A DNA stretch of 43,027 nucleotides from an uncultured Treponema sp. (GTDB lineage Bacteria; Spirochaetota; Spirochaetia; Treponematales; Treponemataceae), in contig CALAUH010000161.1 in NCBI GenBank assembly GCA_937892225.1, positions 1-43,027 of the forward strand, given 5' to 3'. The position numbers and the translations under genes are program-made. This document shows, piece by piece, positions 8,783 through 15,221 of this stretch (within the stretch, counting starts at the first letter, position 1; the number at the start of each line of letters is the position of its first letter). Below the pieces are notes generated by a model, which saw nothing but the letters and a program-made list of their open reading frames with translations, ran no database searches and was not told the origin of the DNA.

Positions 8783-9086
8783 TTCTACAGGTGAAATTTT
8801 AAGTAATCCTCAGGAAGAAAAACGCGAACAAATTGAAGATAGTTTTATTGTTGTTAGGTATTACCAGGATAATTCAGGATGGAGATATAGTATTCAACTT
8901 AAACTAAAACGTCTTATACGCACAAAGCCTTGTCTAAAGACTGACAAACCTCTTCCTGGTAAAATAGAATGTGTTCTTGAAGCAACAAAAACGGTTTATT
9001 CCTGGATGAATAAAAAACAAAAACATGAATTTCAAAAATTCACGGTTTTTGATTGGCAGCAGCCAATGCTTTTTGATATTATTTAA
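8760..9086 (+). CDS. Hypothetical protein, last gene of the early operon
   Basis: A 108-residue protein beginning MNSLIFSNSTGE. I chose ATG 8760 because GAGG lies 6-7 bases upstream, inside the end of the primase gene. Its C-terminal part is aromatic and basic (YSWMNKKQKHEFQKF, DWQQPMLF). It resembles small phage proteins found after replication genes, but I cannot assign a function. Confidence 0.6.
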   Translation: MNSLIFSNSTGEILSNPQEEKREQIEDSFIVVRYYQDNSGWRYSIQLKLKRLIRTKPCLKTDKPLPGKIECVLEATKTVYSWMNKKQKHEFQKFTVFDWQQPMLFDII

Positions 9087-9313
9087 AAAAAAACTGTTAT
9101 TTATAGCTTAAAAATTTGCGTTAAAACCGCTCTAGGATTGCGTATAACGCGTTTATTTTTATTTTTTGAGTAATTATATCAACTTGTGTAAAAACACCCC
9201 TATTTTCATATTTTTTGATGTCTTTTTGACACTCTAAAATTATTTATTTAAGACAATACAACACAATATTTTAAAAAAAATGCTTATTTTTACTCTTTTT
9301 TTTGTTTTTTGTG
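9087..9313 (+). other. Non-coding gap with a probable terminator
   Basis: No gene seen. GCGTTA (9118-9123) pairs with TAACGC (9145-9150) around an inner CGC/GCG pair, followed by a T-rich tract (9151-9167), a plausible end for the early operon. The rest is A/T rich until the promoter at 9314. Confidence 0.5.
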
Positions 9314-9342
9314 TTGACATTTTACAATAATTATATTATTAT
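9314..9342 (+). promoter_or_regulatory. Promoter P1
   Basis: TTGACA at 9314-9319, a 17-bp spacer and TATTAT at 9337-9342. The flanks are nearly identical to the promoter at 10102. The transcript would begin around AATAAATGTCAGGAG. A small hairpin GGAGC-GAAAA-GCTCC follows at about 9353-9367, before the ribosome site of the gene at 9386. Confidence 0.8.
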
Positions 9343-9385
9343 AATAAATGTCAGGAGCGAAAAGCTCCATCACAAGGAGACTAAA

Positions 9386-9649
9386 ATGACAATTTCAACT
9401 AAAGCAGTAGCAATCAGAAACAAATTTACTTATGAACTTCAGACAAAACGCTTCTACGGAAGAGATTATGCAGCCATTACTCAGAGAATGAAAAAATGGC
9501 TTGGTTTGCCTGATGAAACAAAATGGTCAAATGATTGGAGAACAATCGCCGTTGCAGAACTTCGTTCAATCCAGCTGATGAGAAAAATTCAGTGGAACAA
9601 TCGTTTCGTTGCAAAAGTAATTTGTTTTGCAGCTTGTAAATCAATCTAA
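9386..9649 (+). CDS. Small basic protein of unknown function
   Basis: An 87-residue protein starting MTISTKAVAIRNKFTYELQ, with ACAAGGAGA ahead of ATG. It is rich in Lys, Arg and Trp (MKKWLGLPDETKW) and could bind nucleic acid. It has a strong-looking promoter and its own terminator. A leader frame starting at ATG 9348 ends in a TGA overlapping this ATG, which might couple translation. It is paired with the next gene in layout. Confidence 0.65.
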   Translation: MTISTKAVAIRNKFTYELQTKRFYGRDYAAITQRMKKWLGLPDETKWSNDWRTIAVAELRSIQLMRKIQWNNRFVAKVICFAACKSI

Positions 9650-9651
9650 TT

Positions 9652-9679
9652 AAAAGATAGGGCTTCTGCCCTATCTTTT
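9652..9679 (+). terminator. Hairpin with U-rich 3' arm
   Basis: A perfect 12-bp stem AAAAGATAGGGC/GCCCTATCTTTT with TTCT loop, right after the stop of the preceding gene. Confidence 0.75.
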
Positions 9680-9698
9680 CAACAAGGAGAAATTAACT

Positions 9699-10040
9699 AT
9701 GAATACAGAGATTGCTACAACTATATTAAATCAATTAGGTGGAAAAACTTTTCCAATGATGACAGGAGCAAAAGATTTTATACTCCTAAAAGAAAATGAG
9801 ATTTCTTTCAAAATCGGAAGAAACTGTTATAACATAAACAGGGTAATCATCCGGCTGGATCCGTCTGATACATATACAATGAAATTTTGTAGAGATAGAC
9901 TTTCTAAAAAGACTTTTGAATTTTCAAGAAAAATAATAAATGAAATTTCAGATGTTTATTGTGATATGCTGCAATCAATATTTACACAATATACAGGACT
10001 TGAAACCAGGATGCCAAAAATCATTGGTTTTAATGTTTAA
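9699..10040 (+). CDS. Conserved-type phage protein of unknown function
   Basis: A 113-residue protein starting MNTEIATTILNQLGGKTF. It looks like a family that I recall from phage and plasmid early regions (motifs GAKDF, a set of beta strands, then IYCDMLQ-like DVYCDMLQSIFTQYTGLET), always without a known role. The ribosome site is AAGGAG. It is bounded by terminators on both sides, so it must depend on read-through from P1. Confidence 0.65.
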   Translation: MNTEIATTILNQLGGKTFPMMTGAKDFILLKENEISFKIGRNCYNINRVIIRLDPSDTYTMKFCRDRLSKKTFEFSRKIINEISDVYCDMLQSIFTQYTGLETRMPKIIGFNV

Positions 10041-10044
10041 TAAT

Positions 10045-10080
10045 TAGATCCAGGAATAAACTCCTGGATCTAAATTTTTT
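10045..10080 (+). terminator. Intrinsic terminator
   Basis: A perfect 11-bp stem TAGATCCAGGA/TCCTGGATCTA (10045-10055 with 10062-10072) followed by AATTTTTT. Confidence 0.9.
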
Positions 10081-10101
10081 ATATTTTTTTTGTTTTTTGT
10101 G

Positions 10102-10130
10102 TTGACATATAACAATATTTAGTATAATAT
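10102..10130 (+). promoter_or_regulatory. Promoter P2, near copy of P1
   Basis: TTGACA at 10102-10107, with TAATAT at a 17-bp spacing (or TATAAT at 15). The upstream TTTTTTTGTTTTTTGTG and the downstream AATAAATGTCAGGAG are the same as at P1, indicating a duplicated promoter module. Confidence 0.8.
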
Positions 10131-10156
10131 AATAAATGTCAGGAGGTAAAAGAAAT

Positions 10157-10270
10157 GTGAAAAAGAAAAAGCAAAAAAAATGGTCCAGAACTGATAAACT
10201 TGCACTGGTTGCAATAGTGATTCAAGTTATTCAGATGATCCTGGACCTGATTTCTAAGTTACTAACTTAG
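10157..10270 (+). CDS. Small single-pass membrane peptide
   Basis: A 37-residue peptide: a strongly basic start (KKKKQKKW) followed by one hydrophobic helix (LALVAIVIQVIQMILDLI). GTG 10157 has AGGAGG 10 bases upstream; the in-frame ATG at 10136 would make a nearly leaderless start. It is the first product of P2. Role unknown; size and topology suit a membrane-acting regulator or toxin-like peptide. Confidence 0.5.
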   Translation: MKKKKQKKWSRTDKLALVAIVIQVIQMILDLISKLLT

Positions 10271-10278
10271 TTTTTTGC

Positions 10279-10311
10279 CCGCCCTATTGAATAAAATCTT
10301 CTTTAGGGCGG
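10279..10311 (+). terminator. Hairpin after the membrane peptide gene
   Basis: CCGCCCTA/TAGGGCGG, an 8-bp stem with a 17-nt loop, followed by TTTAATT. A weak terminator or attenuator. Confidence 0.5.
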
Positions 10312-10345
10312 TTTAATTCTACACCAAAATAAAGGAGCTATCAAG

Positions 10346-10429
10346 ATGAAAAAATTAAACCGTACAGATATTTTATTAATTATTTTTATTGCCCTTACTA
10401 TTTTGAATATAGTATTGAAATTTATATAA
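10346..10429 (+). CDS. Tiny membrane peptide
   Basis: A 27-residue peptide, MKKLNRTDILLIIFIALTIL and onward: a basic start and one hydrophobic helix. AAAGGAG lies at a good distance from ATG. It is the second tiny membrane peptide of this unit. No family recognised. Confidence 0.5.
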   Translation: MKKLNRTDILLIIFIALTILNIVLKFI

Positions 10430-10444
10430 ACAAAAGGTGATTTT

Positions 10445-10675
10445 ATGGCAGATCAAAAAAAATATTCAGGATACGGCTACCACGGCGGTGGCCGTAAACC
10501 TACTGGAATTAAGAGAGTTTCAATTAATATTTCTGGACAACCAGAAGAGATTGAACTCCTGAAGAAGAAAGCGTCAGAGGCTGGCAAAAATGTAAGCAGG
10601 TTTATTTTAGATATGGTAATCCAGAATCCAGCCGAAAAACATGATGATCTGGATTTTATAGATCTTCCACTTTAA
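10445..10675 (+). CDS. Ribbon-helix-helix DNA-binding protein
   Basis: A 76-residue protein. After a Gly-rich N-terminus (GYGYHGGGRKPTG) comes the strand RVSINISG and two helices (EEIELLKKKASEAG, NVSRFILDMVI) as in Arc/CopG-type regulators. It is the last gene of the plus-strand region and converges with the DGR reverse transcriptase, overlapping its 3' end by 20 bases. It may regulate P1/P2 or the DGR. Confidence 0.75.
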   Translation: MADQKKYSGYGYHGGGRKPTGIKRVSINISGQPEEIELLKKKASEAGKNVSRFILDMVIQNPAEKHDDLDFIDLPL

Positions 10676-11660
10676 GTAAATACCGTATTACTTTTAGAAG
10701 TTGTTTAATGTAAAACATATAATTTGTAGTATGCACGGCATGGCCACATATACTGGCCATGCTCCTACAAAATCTTTTTGCCGGAACTTTTCCTTTTATA
10801 AATGAATTAACATAGCGTCTAACTCTATTTTCAGTTTGTTTTTTAATTAATTTTCTATTTCTAAATATCTTATATCCTACAAATTCAATACCCCTGCTAC
10901 ATAATCCTATATTTGTTTTTGTATTCAATTCCAAATGTAACTCTTGTTCCAGGAATAAAGTAATTTGTTTAAGGATATTATTTAATTCACGTTTTGTTTT
11001 TCCTAGAATTATAAAATCATCCATGTATCTTACATAATATTTTACGTGTAATATTTGTTTTACATAATAATCAAGTTCATTTAAATATAAGTTTGCAGTT
11101 AATTGACTTAATCTATTACCAATTTTAATTCCTTTATCAGGATTATCTTTATGTAAGATTTTATAAATTAAATTAAGTGTCCTAGTATCATCAATATGTC
11201 TTTTGTATAAATTAAATGCAATATCAAGATCTACATTATCAAAATATTTATGTATATCACATTTCAGAAAATAGTAATTATCTTTTTTATTTAAAAAATA
11301 ACTCATTCTGTTTGCAGCCTTTAATGCACCTTTGTTTAATTGACAAGCATAACTGTCTTTAATAAATCTCTTTGATATTTCCGGCTCAATAATATTGCAA
11401 ATTGCAGTTTGAACAATTCTGTCTCTATAAGGTAAAGCACTTATCTCTCTTCGTTTAGGCTCATATCTTGTAAACTTGAAAAAATTACCTAATTCATAAA
11501 CACCCCATAATAATTCATTCTGTAATTGAATTAAATTTTCTTCTAAATCTCTATAAAAAATTAATGCACAACTTTTATGTTTGTGTTCCTCACTTACCTT
11601 ACAAAACGCTTTATATAAATTTTCAAAGCTACAAATTTTCTCATAACAATTGAATATCAT
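10656..11660 (-). CDS. DGR reverse transcriptase
   Basis: A 334-residue reverse transcriptase. The catalytic aspartates are in CDIHKYFD (D135) and RYMDDF (YMDD at 212-215). The stretch IGNRLSQLTANLYL carries the SQ form of motif 4 that marks DGR enzymes, in place of the SP form of group II introns and retrons. Length is typical of DGR reverse transcriptases. It would copy the template RNA upstream into adenine-mutated cDNA together with Avd. ATG has AGGAA upstream, just after a terminator-like hairpin, so expression may rely on read-through. Confidence 0.95.
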   Translation of the reverse strand: MIFNCYEKICSFENLYKAFCKVSEEHKHKSCALIFYRDLEENLIQLQNELLWGVYELGNFFKFTRYEPKRREISALPYRDRIVQTAICNIIEPEISKRFIKDSYACQLNKGALKAANRMSYFLNKKDNYYFLKCDIHKYFDNVDLDIAFNLYKRHIDDTRTLNLIYKILHKDNPDKGIKIGNRLSQLTANLYLNELDYYVKQILHVKYYVRYMDDFIILGKTKRELNNILKQITLFLEQELHLELNTKTNIGLCSRGIEFVGYKIFRNRKLIKKQTENRVRRYVNSFIKGKVPAKRFCRSMASICGHAVHTTNYMFYIKQLLKVIRYLLKVEDL

Positions 11661-11682
11661 GTAAATTTCCTAAAAAATGAAA

Positions 11683-11710
11683 ATCGGACAAGCTCGCAAG
11701 CCTGTCCGAT
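11683..11710 (-). terminator. Terminator-like hairpin between TR and RT
   Basis: On the minus strand ATCGGACAGGC pairs with GCTTGTCCGAT (one G-U) around a 6-nt loop, followed by TTTTCATTTTTT. It lies 23 nt before the RT start codon. Confidence 0.7.
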
Positions 11711-11834
11711 AATAAGATTTAAGCAAAATATAATATTCTGCCAAAGACAGTTAATCTGATTCTAACTTCATTGAAGTAATCACTACTTGTTGTCCGTAAA
11801 CAAACAAGCACATAATCTTGATTAATTCTCATTA

Positions 11835-11967
11835 AATCACAGGCGAACCGCGAACCAATGTTCGTGTTCACGTTCCACGGGTAGTTGTTGCCATTCACAG
11901 TACGAGGACCACAGTGAACCCCGTTGTTCCAGTTCGCACCGCAAATCAATGCGTGCAAACCAGTGGA
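11835..11967 (-). repeat. DGR template repeat (TR)
   Basis: A 133-bp stretch aligned without gaps to VR (12446-12578, offset 611). Nine differences at 11861, 11865, 11867, 11868, 11886, 11895, 11925, 11927 and 11934: in every case the TR coding-sense base is A. The other ~105 non-A positions are identical. Read in the VR frame, TR has Asn (AAY codons) or Thr wherever VR varies, the hallmark of a DGR template. It starts 13 nt after the Avd stop. Confidence 0.96.
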
Positions 11968-11979
11968 TACATAATTATA

Positions 11980-12354
11980 TTAACTGCCTCTTTTTATTAA
12001 GCCGCCCAGAATTCGACCTAATTCTATCATTTTCTTTTCAGATGTCTCATAACTACTAAATGATAGATATTTTGAACCTTTCTTATATGAAAACCGGATA
12101 TAAAATCTCAATATTTCAAATTCAGTATCAAGTTTATACCAGCCTTCAAGTTTTCTGGAACTTCGATTAGTTACAATAATCAACTCTAACACTCGATGCA
12201 AACATTGTTTTATATCAGCTTTAAGTGCACAGTTTTCATAATGTGGAAACTTCTCGACGATCGGCTCAAAATAATAAACAAATTCTTCAAACTTTTTATA
12301 CAACAACAAGTTTTCAACATTTCCTGCTGGAAGCTTATTAATTATATCTGTCAA
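11980..12354 (-). CDS. avd: DGR accessory variability determinant (Avd)
   Basis: A 124-residue, all-helical basic protein of the four-helix-bundle Avd family, which forms a ring that binds the reverse transcriptase and template RNA. Features of that family: a helix with LYKKFEEFVYYFEPIVEKFP, then CALKADIKQCLHRVLELIIV, LDTEFEILRFYIRFSY and a terminal helix KKMIELGRILGGLIK. The start is TTG 12354 with AGAGGTGG 5-6 bases upstream; no ATG fits. It lies between target gene and TR, as in the Bordetella phage system. Confidence 0.88.
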   Translation of the reverse strand: MTDIINKLPAGNVENLLLYKKFEEFVYYFEPIVEKFPHYENCALKADIKQCLHRVLELIIVTNRSSRKLEGWYKLDTEFEILRFYIRFSYKKGSKYLSFSSYETSEKKMIELGRILGGLIKRGS

Positions 12355-12369
12355 AATGCCACCTCTCTA

Positions 12370-12418
12370 TTTTCTAGGAATCTTATTTTTTTTCAAAGAA
12401 AACCAGATTCCCAGAAAA
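12370..12418 (-). repeat. 14-bp inverted repeat upstream of avd
   Basis: Arms at 12370-12383 and 12405-12418 pair over 14 bp with one G-U on the minus strand (TTTTCTGGGAATCT/AGATTCCTAGAAAA), with a 21-nt A/T-rich loop. It lies between the target gene and the Avd ribosome site and is not part of VR. Confidence 0.6.
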
Positions 12419-12430
12419 TCAGAAAACAGT

Positions 12431-12450
12431 TGATTCGCTAAAGCGAATCA
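12431..12450 (-). promoter_or_regulatory. Hairpin/cruciform at the 3' end of VR
   Basis: A perfect inverted repeat TGATTCGC-TTTA-GCGAATCA (minus strand), 8-bp stem and 4-nt loop, containing the target stop codon TAG in the loop and overlapping the last bases of VR. A hairpin just past VR is a known target-recognition element of DGRs. TR has no such hairpin, fitting the rule that it marks the recipient copy. Confidence 0.8.
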
Positions 12451-13643
12451 CAGGCGAACCGCGAACCAATGCTCGCGACCACGTTCCACGGGTAGTGGTT
12501 GCCATCCACAGTACGAGGACCACAGTGAACCCCGTGGCTCCAGTACGCACCGCAAATCAATGCGTGCAAACCAGTGGAGTTTGGAAGATAGGCCTGTCCC
12601 TGGTTAGCTCCTAAAACGTTCTGCCAGTTCCAAGAAGTCGAACTTGAAAAATCAAGTGACATTGTTTTTGTCCATTCATATACATTTCCTGCACAGTCTA
12701 CGGCATTCTTTGCAGAAATTGCGAATGGTTTAACACCATTAACAGTGTCTCTTTCTCCAGTTGCATTATCAACCTGACATCCTGTTCTAGCTCGTCCTGA
12801 ATTGGTTGTTTTTGTCCAACCATAATTGTTTGAACCATCTTCTCCCTGAGGAGAACCGAAAGCAACATCGAGCCATTCGCTGTAATCAAGAAGTCGCATA
12901 CCCTGACGATGTGCAAGTTCATTGAAATTGAACATATTAAGACCTTCAGTTCCAGTTGCCGGCAACTCTCCATACTTCGACTGAAGACTACCTTCAGCAA
13001 CACTTAAACCGTTTGTGCCGGCCATAAATGTAATTGCCTCATCAACAGATGGTATGTAAATTGATGCCCATAAATTAGCATTAATTTTAACCATTCCACC
13101 AAATAATGTACGTGGACGATTTTTAAGATCCCAAACTGAATTAGGAACAATACCAGTTGTTACATTATCCTGCCATTTTGTTCCAGATGAACCCCATTTC
13201 TGACCAGTAGAATCAACAGGAACCCAAAGACCATCAGTTGAAACTTTTCTAATATGTCCAACATGAAAACCGCCAATTTTTCTTGAGTTGTTTTCGTCAA
13301 AGCCATCAGGATAAGTGCCATTGAGTGACACAATGATTTCAGGATTAGAATTGTTTAAAACTATGTAAACAAAATAATCCTTACCATACTGAAGAGTATC
13401 TCCAGTATCAAGATTAGCAGCTGGATCAAACTCAATATTTCCACGGTTAGAAAACTGTCTCCAGTCTACGCCATCATAAAGGTCAATACAAAAACCATCT
13501 TTAAGAATGAGTTTATCTTCATCGTATAAAAATGGATCCTTTTTTGCCAGGTAATAATTACCTATACACTTAAAATTTCCGTTTTCTGGAATTGTAGCAA
13601 TTGATGCACTGTCAACTCCATCTTTCCATAACTTTAAAGCCAT
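12438..13643 (-). CDS. DGR target: tail-fibre protein with variable C-type-lectin fold
   Basis: A 401-residue protein. The N-terminal 170 residues look like a phage tail-fibre part (opening ALKLWKDGVDSASIATIPEN). Residues ~185-401 match the formylglycine-generating-enzyme/C-type lectin fold used by DGR variable proteins: RLLDYSEWLDVAFG, NNYGWTKT, DCAGNVYEWT, and a closing GSRFACD. The VR covers residues ~356-400. Residues 367, 369, 370, 380, 383, 389, 390 and 391 differ from TR, and should line the ligand surface. It follows the baseplate genes, so it is the likely receptor-binding tip. The stop codon lies in the VR hairpin. Confidence 0.92.
   Translation of the reverse strand: MALKLWKDGVDSASIATIPENGNFKCIGNYYLAKKDPFLYDEDKLILKDGFCIDLYDGVDWRQFSNRGNIEFDPAANLDTGDTLQYGKDYFVYIVLNNSNPEIIVSLNGTYPDGFDENNSRKIGGFHVGHIRKVSTDGLWVPVDSTGQKWGSSGTKWQDNVTTGIVPNSVWDLKNRPRTLFGGMVKINANLWASIYIPSVDEAITFMAGTNGLSVAEGSLQSKYGELPATGTEGLNMFNFNELAHRQGMRLLDYSEWLDVAFGSPQGEDGSNNYGWTKTTNSGRARTGCQVDNATGERDTVNGVKPFAISAKNAVDCAGNVYEWTKTMSLDFSSSTSWNWQNVLGANQGQAYLPNSTGLHALICGAYWSHGVHCGPRTVDGNHYPWNVVASIGSRFACDSL
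12446..12578 (-). repeat. DGR variable repeat (VR)
   Basis: The recipient copy at the 3' end of the target gene. Relative to TR the coding strand has five A-to-G, two A-to-T and two A-to-C changes, giving eight amino-acid substitutions. The last ~27 coding bases, G/C/T rich, are identical to TR, as expected for the homing initiation side. Confidence 0.96.
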
Positions 13644-13652
13644 CTGTTTCTC

Positions 13653-13931
13653 CTATTCTACTTTTGCAAGTAAAGCATTTATTTCTTGATCAGTAAAACC
13701 AAGTTTGTTTTTCTTGCAAGCTGGATTTAATACTTTTTCAAAATCGTCAGCTTTCTGCTCTTCAGCCGGAACATCTTTGCTTGTTTCTTTCAAAACCAAC
13801 ATATAGACATTATCCTGTAAATCATGAAGCGCACGTGCTACTTCACCTTTTCCGCTGTTTGTTTTAACTGCATAATCAACAGCGTTTTCATAATCCTTTT
13901 TAGTATTATACTTAGAAGGAATACCTACCAT
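13653..13931 (-). CDS. Hypothetical tail-region protein
   Basis: A 92-residue protein, mostly helical and charged, starting MVGIPSKYNTKKDYENAV with GGAGG ahead. It sits between two fibre-type genes, so it may be a fibre chaperone or connector. No family recognised. The C-terminal KKNKLGFTDQEINALLAKVE looks like a short helical domain. Confidence 0.65.
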   Translation of the reverse strand: MVGIPSKYNTKKDYENAVDYAVKTNSGKGEVARALHDLQDNVYMLVLKETSKDVPAEEQKADDFEKVLNPACKKNKLGFTDQEINALLAKVE

Positions 13932-13933
13932 CT

Positions 13934-14506
13934 TTAAGCCTCCTTGATGATAATATTTACTTTAAATGGACAAGCTTCTGCCCATTTCTTTTCACCAAAA
14001 ACAAAAGAACCCCAAACAACAGGACGCTGAATATCCTGTACTTTATTGTCTTTAATTTCTCGTATAGTAAGATGAACACCGTCTGAATCAACATGAGTTC
14101 TAATTGGTAAAACGTCTCCGTTATCTTCAGCAAGAACTGCATATACAAGATAATTGATTCCAGAATTGTAAGTTCTTTCAAAATCTCCCCAAGGAATAAC
14201 AACAGAAGCTGCATCCACTTCAAACTGATAAAACTTTTTATCAGAAGCTTTATCAATCATTTTTTGAACAGCACGTACTACATCAGAATTTCCAACTTTA
14301 TCTGGTAAACCAGTTATTCCAGTGATATTTCCAAATGCTTCAACATAAAGTGCCTGGAAAGCTCCAATAACATCATTCATCCAGTCAGCTTTGTAAGGAG
14401 TGCCGTCAATGCCTTCATCAGTTGCAGCATCAACAGCTTTACCACCTGGATAATTCGGATCTGTATCGTCATAATAGTTTGAATAAGTACTATCAATTTT
14501 AATCAT
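13934..14506 (-). CDS. Tail-fibre-like protein
   Basis: A 190-residue protein. I chose ATG 14506, with GGGAGG upstream. The first ~75 residues (DPNYPGGKAVDAATDEGIDG, PYKADWMNDVIGAFQALY) resemble the N-terminal region of phage tail-fibre proteins that describe grid-like repeats; the second half is beta-rich. It follows the gp48-like baseplate gene, the usual place for a fibre that attaches to the baseplate. Confidence 0.65.
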   Translation of the reverse strand: MIKIDSTYSNYYDDTDPNYPGGKAVDAATDEGIDGTPYKADWMNDVIGAFQALYVEAFGNITGITGLPDKVGNSDVVRAVQKMIDKASDKKFYQFEVDAASVVIPWGDFERTYNSGINYLVYAVLAEDNGDVLPIRTHVDSDGVHLTIREIKDNKVQDIQRPVVWGSFVFGEKKWAEACPFKVNIIIKEA

Positions 14507-14519
14507 GACTTTTTCCTCC

Positions 14520-15221
14520 CTAAATATATTCAACGAACAAAATTGCCGTTGTATGTGCTGGTTTAACTTTCAGCACAATAAATTCAATAAATTCTTTCCA
14601 CTTTTCTTCTACTTGCAATTTTTCTACATACATAATTGCATTGTATCTATTTCGTATGACGCTTTTGCAAATAAAAAAACAGTTATTCCAATAATCAGCT
14701 TGAGATGGCAAGGAATAAAAACTTTCTGAATCATTTTTTAAAACAGTAGGAATAAAACTTGAATCTCCAATTTTTCTACCATTCACAGCATATTTATTGC
14801 TATTTACCATTTGTTTATTTCCATTTACTGCTGCATAAGCTGCATTAGAATCTCGAGGATTTCGAACAGGTAAATTTTCAATAACATGAAAATCAAGAGA
14901 AATAAGCTGTAAAATATTCTGGATGTATAATGTAGATTGACCACCGGTATTAATATTCCAGAAAGATTTTAAAAGCTTCCTTCTAATTGATTCATCATAT
15001 TGAGACGCAAAAACAACTCCAAATTGAGCTTCCCATTTATCAAGCTCTCTTGTAGATTCCGGCAATAAATCACCATATACATCTTCAAGATATTTCTGAA
15101 TATCATCAGGACCATAAGCAACTGAGCTTATAAATTTTCTAAAATAATTATTTGCAACAGCCCTAAATGCTTTTGAACGAGGAAAAAGATATGAAATAAC
15201 CTTAAACCATTCTAATTTCAT
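14520..15221 (-). CDS. Baseplate protein, Mu gp48-like (YmfQ/DUF2313)
   Basis: A 233-residue protein. The N-terminal half carries the family pattern DVYGDLLPESTRELDKWEAQFGV followed by RRKLLKSFW, as in Mu gp48 and its relatives at the edge of the baseplate. It overlaps the gp47-like gene by 4 bases (ATGA). The family links the baseplate wedge to the fibres, fitting the fibre genes downstream. Confidence 0.8.
   Translation of the reverse strand: MKLEWFKVISYLFPRSKAFRAVANNYFRKFISSVAYGPDDIQKYLEDVYGDLLPESTRELDKWEAQFGVVFASQYDESIRRKLLKSFWNINTGGQSTLYIQNILQLISLDFHVIENLPVRNPRDSNAAYAAVNGNKQMVNSNKYAVNGRKIGDSSFIPTVLKNDSESFYSLPSQADYWNNCFFICKSVIRNRYNAIMYVEKLQVEEKWKEFIEFIVLKVKPAHTTAILFVEYI

Larger units (their letters stand above)
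11661..11979 (-). ncRNA. Predicted DGR template RNA
   Basis: The segment between the Avd stop and the reverse transcriptase start holds TR and about 170 nt of spacer, the arrangement of DGR RNAs in which the spacer is needed for priming and Avd/RT binding. The hairpin at 11683-11710 may form its 3' end. Boundaries are inferred from layout, not seen. Confidence 0.6.

Noticed and set aside
11719..11958. TR frame as a protein-coding gene
   Set aside because: Open only because TR mirrors the target gene; no ribosome site, and it lies in the template RNA.
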